Below are positions 56,939 to 64,000 of a stretch of 64,000 bases of DNA, piece by piece. This DNA is from Trichuris trichiura. Its lineage: Eukaryota > Nematoda > Enoplea > Trichinellida > Trichuridae. Both the position numbers and the translations under genes were made by a program. Below the pieces are notes generated by a model. It saw only the letters and a list, made by a program, of their open reading frames with translations. It made no database searches and had not been told where the DNA came from. How positions within the stretch are numbered: position 1 is the first letter of the stretch; every line of letters begins with the position of its first letter. The DNA lies in the NCBI GenBank assembly GCA_037903355.1, contig JBAJFE010000014.1:4216001-4280000 (forward strand), given 5' to 3'.

Positions 56939-57857
56939 ATGGCTGGAGTAGAGGATAACACGATGCTTCTAAATGTGCTGTCGGTTGTGGCTACGCTTTC
57001 AACCGTCAGCATGTTTCTCGTTGGAATGTAAGATGCGACGCGTTTGCAGTTTGGCCCCAAATTCATTACATTTTTAGCCCAACATGCGCGAGAGTCATGA
57101 GGCGCCGTTCTTCAGAAGGAATCTCTGTGGTGCCATACGCAATGTGCGTTGTGAGGTTAGTTTTCTGTTTCTTACCTTTCGCAAAAGGAACTTTAAAAGT
57201 GAAACTTCAATTTGTAGCTGCTTTTTCTGGTTGCAGTATGGTATATTAAAACGTGACCGAATTGTCATACTAATCAACCTCATTGGTTTCTGTTTGGAAG
57301 TTGTATATTTTTTTATACTTTACATATACTCTCGAAGAAAAGTAGGCGACGAAGTACGTTTTTCCTCAATAATTGAGTCTGTTTTAGTCTTCTTTGCACG
57401 CGGTAGCTGGCGCAATGATTACAACTTGTGCTGGCCTTGTGTATTACCTGAGAGTTAATGCGCGATACGATTCGACAATAGATCGGCTGGGAACAATGTG
57501 CCTGATTTTAAACGTCCTCAACTTTGCAGCGCCTTTGGCTGTGCTTGTAAGTTATTTGCCAGTTTTGCATTGGTTTCCTGATTTGTGTTCATGTAGCGGG
57601 AAGTGTTGGAAACGAAAAGTACGGAGCTGTTGCCCAAACCAATTATAATCGCCAATTTGTTGGTTTCTGCTCAGTGGTATCTATACGGTCACTTAGTCGG
57701 CGACCCTTACATGAAGGTATTATTTTACTGTGACTTTTTATTTCCTACTGCTTTAAAAGTGTTATTTCAGATTCCTAATTTCATTGGCGTATGTTTGGCT
57801 TCGTTTCAGCTTTCCTTATTCTTAATATATCCGACTGAGCGTGAACACCACCCCTGA
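56939..57857 (+). CDS. swt: SWEET sugar transporter (MtN3/saliva family)
   Basis: Bidirectional sugar uniporter of the plasma or internal membranes. Six exons, 56939-57027, 57078-57155, 57218-57341, 57388-57546, 57597-57716 and 57771-57857, joined in phase by introns of 50, 62, 46, 50 and 54 bp, encode 218 aa. Two three-helix MtN3 bundles with a linker helix are visible: GIPTCARVMRRRSSEGISVV and CFFWLQYGILKRDRIVILIN in the first bundle; RLGTMCLILNVLNFAAPLAV, REVLETKSTELLP, SAQWYLYGHLVGDPYMK and IPNFIGVCLASFQLSLFLIY in the second, ending TEREHHP. The paired 'G.FWLxYG' / 'SAQWYLYG' and 'PNFIG' signatures are diagnostic. The family numbers its members by species, so no paralogue number is given. 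All exons are open, so it is likely functional. Confidence 0.95.
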
Positions 57858-58564
57858 CCTGCGCCATATTAGTTCGTAGCCTTTACTAAGTGTGTTGAGA
57901 AGTTAGCTTCTCCTGCTCGCGCAAGTTTCTACTAAGTTTCAAGCTGCAAGTTTCGCCTGTAGCTTACCGCACACAAATTGATCATGTGCTTGACAATCCA
58001 AGAGCTTGATAGTTCAATTTTTGTCACTAGAAGCATAGCCTTTTAGCGTTCTAGTCGTCGTCATCCTGTACCCGCTTCGCTGGTGTTATATTCAGAGGCA
58101 TCCATTCTTTATGTCTCTGTCACTTCTCTCAAGGAACCTTCCCCAATCCTTTCTGGGGATTGACCTACCGGCAGGAGTCCTTTATTGTGACCAACTTCTT
58201 CCTTGGTATTTGGCAATCCACATACCAGAAATTCCATCGCTTTTCTGTCATTTGCCAACCTTTGACCGGGAGCGCTGGTGTAGTGCGCCCTTTAGAATCA
58301 CAGGCTTAAAGTATTTTGTTTGAAGGTAAAAACGTTATGCGTAGTGTTCAAGTTCAGGCGTATTTTATTTTTACGCGCGAAATTTATTAAAGGCTGAATG
58401 TCGTGTACATTTGCTGATGTTGGAAACATTTTTTCCCCGCATTTGTTCCGCTTTTGTGGAGTCTTCAACTTCTTCGTTTCGCTTTTTGATGCGACAGTAG
58501 GTGTTCGTAGCCGGTTTGTCGCATGTTCTCAAGACCTGGACATCCTGACGCTGTTGAGCGCGCG
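57858..58564. other. No gene recognised
   Basis: 3' flank of the SWEET gene. Short frames only. Confidence 0.45.
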
Positions 58565-58627
58565 GCCGGAATTCGAACCTCGGAGCTGTAGATCTGTAGC
58601 TCTCTTCCCGATTAAGCCATTAAGCAA
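58565..58627 (-). repeat. tRNA-like sequence with Pol III boxes (tRNA-derived SINE or tRNA relic)
   Basis: On the minus strand an A box TGGCTTAATCGG (58608-58619) is followed about 28 bases later by a B box GGTTCGAATTCC (58568-58579), with a CTACAGATCTACAG arm between. Spacing is that of a tRNA. The T stem does not pair well and no acceptor stem closes, so a functional tRNA is unlikely. Confidence 0.45.
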
Positions 58628-58916
58628 CCGTAACTCAATGTGGTTTTGTCTTGTTACTCTGTCTTACTGTTAATACTGTAACGAACCGGTCGTTACGAGA
58701 GAGGTTCCACCCAACGAGGACTCAGGATACACGCTACGAGGGGTTGCTCAAACGTTTACCTTCTCTCAGGCGACACGAACACAACACAGCGATCAACTGA
58801 CTCGCTCACTCGTCTCTCACACTCCGTCTACGGTACCCCTAGTCATCGCTGGAGACTATCGTAGCCCTAACCTGAAGATCGATTCGGCTGGCCAGAGCTG
58901 GCAGGAATTGCTACAA
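58628..58916. other. No feature recognised
   Basis: Spacer between the tRNA-like sequence and the Tigger-type element. Confidence 0.4.
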
Positions 58917-61703
58917 TACGCTAGAACCTCGATGATCCGAACCAAACGATACCAGTACTAGTCCGCATAATTGAATCTGGACCTTCTGTTAATTTCTTCC
59001 GTTCGTAACTCATTGTAAAAATTTATTCTTTTAGAAACGGTCCTGGGTAAAAATCAAGTTAAATTGCGTGCTAGATATTGTCCCACGCTTTTTGAAAATA
59101 TCTTTTGCTTGAAAGCTGCATCCCGCTTCTGAGCAGTTAAGTCACGAGTACTTTTGAAGCACACCCTTCTTGGATCACAGTGGCATTGCCTTTCGAAGCA
59201 CAGCGGAACTATCTCCAGGCATTGTGGTGAAACGGGCACACATGTACTTCACTTTCTCGAGCAGCTTTGTCTTCTGGCTCTTACTATTCCATTATAAAAT
59301 TGATAATTTTGTCGTGGCTCAGCATTCGAATTTCCATGTCTTTACTGTTGCAAAGTGATTACATTTTTGTAGGAATTCGAGAGCGAGTAGGACAGCTTTA
59401 CTTATAAACAGGCACCGCGAGTAGAAGCGCAGTATAACAACCGACTAACTAAAAGCAGGTTAGGTATTGTATGAGGTTGAGTCGGCATCATCAGAATGCT
59501 CCAACAAGTTTGATGTCAAATTAGCGCATTCATTTGACATTGAAACAGTTTTCATTCTTTCTAACACCTCCTATATTTTCTTTTCAGTGTTAACGCTGCT
59601 GGGCGTTTTCATCCTCATTTCCATCTATCGATCTTTCCCAAAATTTTTCAAAGTTGTCAGTTGTACGGAATCCAAGCTCCGTGCTATCATGTGGCAGTCC
59701 TTCCGAGGACGTTCTCTTATGAAAGCCCATCGCTGCTATCGTTCCGTTGCTTCCTGGTAGCAAAAGATGGCAGACAAGCTGTTTCCAGACAAACTCTTCA
59801 GCTTCTCAATTACGCCTTTGTGTCCGTTGGCAATGTTAACGAACTGAAATTTGAGGAAACATTTCACAGTTAGGAATTAGTCATTTCTGTTACGTGACGC
59901 TGCAGACGAGTGCGACAGAGAGTTAATTTATTGGTAACAGCACTTCACCTTTCTTACCGATCCAGCTTTGATATTTTTTAGCCTGAGATATTAGTACCTT
60001 TCAGAATCATCTTTTAAAAGCTTCGGTATTCATCCACGCATCCTTCAAACTGCTGTAAGCGATCGGGAGGTTATTCATATTTTTTAAATTTCTGTGGTTC
60101 CTTGGTATCTCAGTAAGGAAGAATGGAGTACTTTGGTTGCCAGAAGCACTTGTGCGCACCATTAATTTGACGCGCTCTTTGCTCTTTTGATGCCCAGAAC
60201 AGATTTTAGCTTCTGGGAGACTAACAGCCCTTTGCAAAAGTTTTCAGTTGACTCCTGTTTCATTTGCATCGTAAATGAAACTCTCGTCATACTGTTTTCC
60301 ATTCAAGTATTTCTGTTTGAATATGATGACTGAAGTGCCATCCATTGAAAGTTTATCTCCTTCGATTTCTAGTTTTAGAGTGCTGTGCAGTTTTTTTCAA
60401 TTTTTCAAGCCAACAATAGCTGCTTTTGAAATTTGGATGCTTTGTGAGCTTTAAAAACTAGCGTTTTTTCATATAATAGCGGTACACGGACAACCACTGC
60501 TGAACTGAGTAAATTAGGCGTGGAGAGCTTGTTCAAGTTTTTCATATTGAGTTCTCTTTATAAGCTTACGCTCTTGGTCCTCCTCTTTTTCAGCTATTTG
60601 AACTTAAAAGTTGGTGAAGCTTTTCATTTCGCGGATGTCAGGTATTGTTGACTTTCCAATTCCATATTTTTCATCCAAGAACTAGCATGATTCGCCTCTA
60701 TTCAAAACCCTTTACTACATCAAACTTCTGACCAAAGCACAACTCCTTTTCTCTTCATTAATATGTTCAGCAAGAGAAATTCATTCGCACGTCTGATGTA
60801 TAGGCGCTCTCTGTTTTAAGACGGTCTTACTGAGCGTGTCTATAAAGACTGGCCACCATCACAGTACCACCGGCAGGAGCAACTCTGTTTTCGGCCACTT
60901 CGACTTTCATTTCTTTATGCAAACTGCTGCTGTTATTGGGTATAACGTAGTGTAGCAAGCGGGAGATTTACTTTTCTTTGTCGACTGGCGAGTACAGTTA
61001 GCTCGTTCTGCTTCAATAGTGAAAACTTCGCCATTTATCTTTTCTGCATTCGGTCCCTAATAGGTCTCCACTTGTTAGAGACTTGGTCAGTTCAATTCTT
61101 AACGAAATCTGTTAGTTGAAATCATCTTCACTTGTTACTGTAGTTCTCGCTCTTCTTTGTGGCCAATGGCACGTCTTCAGATACTCTTACTGTGCTGCGG
61201 CGAGGTGCAATCTTTTGGTAATGCTGAGTAGAAATAGCGGAAGAAAAACGCAGCTGTCCTTTTAATGACCTTTCATGCTGCTTAACATAAAAGCTGTGCA
61301 TCGTAAAGGCAGCAAAGCAGTTAGTGACATCTGTCGCGAGTTACAGTAGATGCATTCATTCATCCTGTACATTAAAAGGAGAAGGAGATATACAATAAGG
61401 TATTAAGCAGGTATTAAATCTGTCATCTATACTTAACTGAGCTAGCTAGTGTTTTCAACGTTTCTTTGCTACGCGTTTACATGAAAACACAGAAGAACGC
61501 ACCGCCTATTTGCCAGCGCTTTAGTCAAAGCCAAGAAGATTACTGGCGGGTAACAAAGAATGTAGCAACAGAAACGGTTCCTGAGTTACGTTCTCAAAGC
61601 AAGTAGCCCAATCCTCTAAAATGTAAACCTTTTAAGTTGAAAATTTTCTGCTTCACGGCCCATCTGGAAAACCGAAACTCCGGATAATCGAAGTTCTACC
61701 GTA
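58917..61703 (-). mobile_element. Pogo/Tigger-type DNA transposon, about 2.8 kb
   Basis: Left end (after TA) CGCTAGAACCTCGATGATCC at 58919. The right end reversed (before TA) reads CGGTAGAACTTCGATTATCC at 61701. The two match at 16 of 20 positions, and both ends have TA outside (58917-58918, 61702-61703). A decayed Tigger transposase lies between on the minus strand. Size, ends and TA target are right for the pogo/Tigger group. Confidence 0.75.
59570..60665 (-). pseudogene. Tigger-type DDE transposase (CENP-B/jerky family), decayed
   Basis: In order on the minus strand: GIGKSTIPDIREMKSF (helix-turn-helix), RTQYEKLEQALHA, KAAIVGLKN (from 'FKASNGWLKNF'), GDKLSMDG, then the catalytic region FIYDANETGVN.KLL, SKERVKLMVRTSASG, FFLTEIPRNHRNLKNMNNLP, LKDAWMNTEAF, KKYQSWIGKKGEVLLPIN (for '..KRGKVLLLLDNAPSHP') and LPGSNGTIAAM (for 'LPPNVTALIQPMD'). 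The first catalytic Asp of NFDETG is kept, but the second (DNAP) and the Q-x-MD part are lost. Many stops and frameshifts make it inactive. Confidence 0.82.
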
Positions 61704-62186
61704 TGTTTGTATGGGTGGTAGCTGTTTGGCCGCAAGTTGTAGCGAACAAGGCTTTTTCTCACTCTAAATGTCAATCATTTTACAGAAGTCATTGCTTGGA
61801 GGCTGATTTTTAAACATTTTATACCTACATATTTTTACTGCAGTTAAGTTACACCAGATTGACATTTTCAGCTCCGAATGTTTTAACTAAAAGGTGTTTG
61901 TGTTGTAGCTGCTTTGCCAGGGCAACTGCGTGAATGAATCGATTATGATTAGCGCTTCTGACAGTGTAAACGTTATTGTTTGTTTTTTCTTTAAATGCAA
62001 CGTTGCTGCAAATTTTGATTACGACATAGTGTTGATGTTTATTTTTATTAAACGAAGTCGGAAAAAAAAGATGGTTGCCCTGCTGTTGACGACGTCTTTC
62101 TTTTTTACGAAAATGAACGGTCAGATATATTAAAAATTTTATTTGCGATGGTATCAAACTTATTTCTCAACGTATCTTCCGTCAAC
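61704..62186. other. No gene recognised
   Basis: Frames on both strands (61.85-62.16 kb) are AT-rich shadows of one another. Confidence 0.5.
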
Positions 62187-63125
62187 CTCTATGCCAATGT
62201 TTCTCACGGCCGAGCTCACCACTGCCCCCTGTTCAGGCTCTGAACTCGCCGCCGCCCCTGCGCATATCCATTCTGTCGGCTCTCGCGATGAGTGGGAGAA
62301 AAAGATGCAAAGGTAAAGAGGGCATTTTTTCGGCGACTTTTATGTCAGCGTGGTGTCCGTCACTGCTTTCACGCTATTTTCAGTTTCATTAGCCGCATGT
62401 TCATGACAGCTCTGTTCCAGTCTACTTTCCTTTACTACTTCACGTCGGTCAAAAGCAGCGTTACAGGGACTGGTCATGCGCGTGCGAATGACTTAAGTCT
62501 TCTGTCAGGCATGATTGTCGTCAGGCGAAGCCATAGATTCCCTTGATTGACTATTTGTGAGCAGTTGCGCTTCTTTGTTCCGAGATCGGCAACGGCGCTA
62601 AAGCAGTGCTCGACTAGCGATGACGAAGGGAGAGTGAGTAACAGCCTTTCTACAGTAGACCATAAACAAGGATACGAAATCGGGATTTGTTTTTGTAGCC
62701 AGAACTGACCATAGCCTTGTGCGATTCTCGGAAGCACTGGAAAAAACGCGCGGCTATTTATGTAGAGGGAATGAAGATTTAGTAGTTTTTGCTGGAAAGA
62801 GGGTCCCAGAGAGACATCTGCTCAGCGAAAGCAGCAACTCGAAAAGCTCATTGTGTGCCATTGGTATTATCAATATTGCCACACATATGACAGAGCGTCT
62901 CCGGGTCAGTGGGGTGACTAATAGTAGATATGCTTTAGCAATGCAGAGCTCAGTTCAGTACAGTCACCGCGCCTACGGGCGCATTGCAGCTGCGCCTCAG
63001 GGCGTACAGTGGAAGGGGGTACCGAAGTCCCAGCTTCTCAGTGCCCCCTCCCCCAACTGTCCCTTTGGCGTCCATTTCCCCCCTGGAATTTCTCAGTGCC
63101 CCCTCTGAGAAACACTTCTCTAAGT
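62187..63125 (-). mobile_element. Degenerate hAT element
   Basis: Ends CAATGTTTCTCACGG (62195) and, reversed, AAGTGTTTCTCAGAG (ending 63117). Flanks CTCTATGC and CTCTAAGT agree at six of eight positions, which suits an aged 8-bp duplication. The hAT C-terminal domain lies inside. Confidence 0.6.
62474..62737 (-). pseudogene. hAT transposase C-terminal dimerisation domain fragment
   Basis: LPSSSLVEHCFSAVADLGTK, then KRNCSQIVNQGNLWLRLTTI and MPDRRL. This matches the common end of ZBED5-like hAT transposases ('LPSSYLVERGFSAVxxLLTKKRNRLxIxxRGDLRLKLT'). The catalytic RNase H part is absent, so only the last ~85 residues remain open. Confidence 0.82.
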
Positions 63126-63129
63126 ACTT

Positions 63130-64000
63130 CTACAGACGGTCTCCACCTCCGCAGACCTTCCCTGTAGAATCTTGGGAGCTGTGTCTTGCATCAAGTCGAG
63201 ACGGCGCGTTTCGCGTCATTCATTGACTCGAACAGCCTGCCTTTTAAATGTTCTTTTAACTTTAGGAAGTGGAAGAAATCTGACGGGGCAAGATCTGAAC
63301 TGTAGGGTGGCTGTGGAATGACATCTGACCGAAATTTGCGAAAAACAGTCTTCACAGTCCTTGACGAATGAGCTGGCGCGTTATCGTGATGGGAAAGGAC
63401 ATCGAGGTGCAACTTGCCACGCCATTTTCTTGCCAGTGCGGTCTTTGATTTTTGCAATATTGCTTTCTAATAGCCGTGATTGTTCGCTTTCCTTCGAGGA
63501 AGTCAGTCAGAATTACTCCGTCCGAGTTCCAGAATATGGTCCCCATAACCTTTCTAGCCGATTGCTTCGCTTTGAACTTGACTGAACCTGCTGACCTTTC
63601 GGTAACCATTGCTCGGATTGGAACTCAGGGTCATATTGGTAGGTCCACTTTTCATCTCCCGTGACGACATGGTCAAAAAATACTGTCTCAATTGCTTCAG
63701 CCTTCGTTAAAAGCTCCTGAGAAAGGTTAATGAGTCGAACCGGCTATTCTTCGCGCCACGCTTTCGGAACCCACCGAGCTGAAAGCTTTCTCAGACAAAA
63801 GGTTTCATGCAGTATTCCAAATACTGAATGGAGGGAGATCCCAGCGATTCTAGCAATCCTCCTGATAGTAATTCTGCCGTTTCCTACTACGTTCCGGACA
63901 AGGTCCACGGGTTCTTCGCCCATTGTGGCTGCTGGCCTTCCGCTCTCCGGTCGTCTTCGATGGCCTCTCTGTCCTCTCTGAAATGCCTTGTCCATTCATA
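63130..64000 (-). pseudogene. Mariner transposase, frameshifted, running off the right edge
   Basis: Minus strand, N-terminus outside or at the window edge. First comes a helix-turn-helix part (63744-63995: GRITIRRIARIAGISLHSVF). After frame changes come LLTKAEAIETVFFDHVVTGD with DEKWTYQYDPE (first catalytic Asp of VTGDE), KVMGTIFWNSDGVILTDFL, HHDNAPAHSS (second Asp) and PPYSSDLAPSDFFHF (third Asp of DD34D), ending FESMNDAKRAVST and a diverged C-terminus to about 63130. At least three frameshifts or stops break it. All three catalytic aspartates survive in pieces. Confidence 0.88.

Noticed and set aside
1..64000. CRISPR arrays, rRNA genes, bacterial operons
   Set aside because: No regularly spaced direct repeats with unique spacers, no rRNA signatures, and the genes are intron-rich and eukaryotic.

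Overview
This window is eukaryotic nuclear DNA from an invertebrate animal, most likely a nematode. The genes are split by many introns of about 35-60 bp with GTAAG-like donors and TTTTAG/TTTCAG acceptors, and there are no operons with ribosome binding sites. A species cannot be read from the sequence. An enoplean/dorylaimian worm is possible, but that is inference.

Five genes are well supported. They are the beta subunit of mitochondrial NAD-dependent isocitrate dehydrogenase (9767-10927, +), a glutaminase with C-terminal ankyrin repeats (21359-24644, +, about 15 exons), an intronless LRR-Ig transmembrane protein of 711 aa (33582-35717, -), a mitochondrial ribosomal protein of the bS18/MRPS18A family (39800-40259, -), and a SWEET sugar transporter in six exons (56939-57857, +). 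A four-exon gene for an unrecognised protein of about 101 aa (41724-42823, +) is supported by phase-consistent splicing. Possible last exons of unknown genes lie at 451-651 (+) and 31235-31444 (-).

Much of the rest is mobile DNA. Penelope-like elements (PLEs, reverse transcriptase plus GIY-YIG endonuclease) dominate: a 5'-truncated copy with an open 461-codon frame and target-site duplications (53373-55117, -), a frameshifted copy (44530-47070, +), tail fragments at 37.3 kb and 47.6-48.5 kb, and a copy at 26.4-27.8 kb interrupted by a pogo-like MITE. Many non-coding hairpins (7.2, 8.4, 17.4, 31.6, 38.4, 49.6 kb) look like PLE terminal repeats in inverted pairs. Several have target-site duplications. 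Most carry a conserved CTGANGAC...GAAA stem-loop that resembles the hammerhead ribozyme known from PLEs.

Other elements are Ty3/gypsy pol relics (2.0-3.1 kb and 50.5-52.7 kb), a pogo/Tigger-type element with recognisable termini (58917-61703) and a second Tigger-like relic (20.7-21.1 kb), a 487-bp hAT MITE with a perfect 8-bp duplication (52847-53333), a degenerate hAT element (62195-63117), and a frameshifted mariner running off the right edge. The host genes are unrelated metabolic, transport and receptor genes scattered among these insertions, and nothing suggests they act as a cluster.
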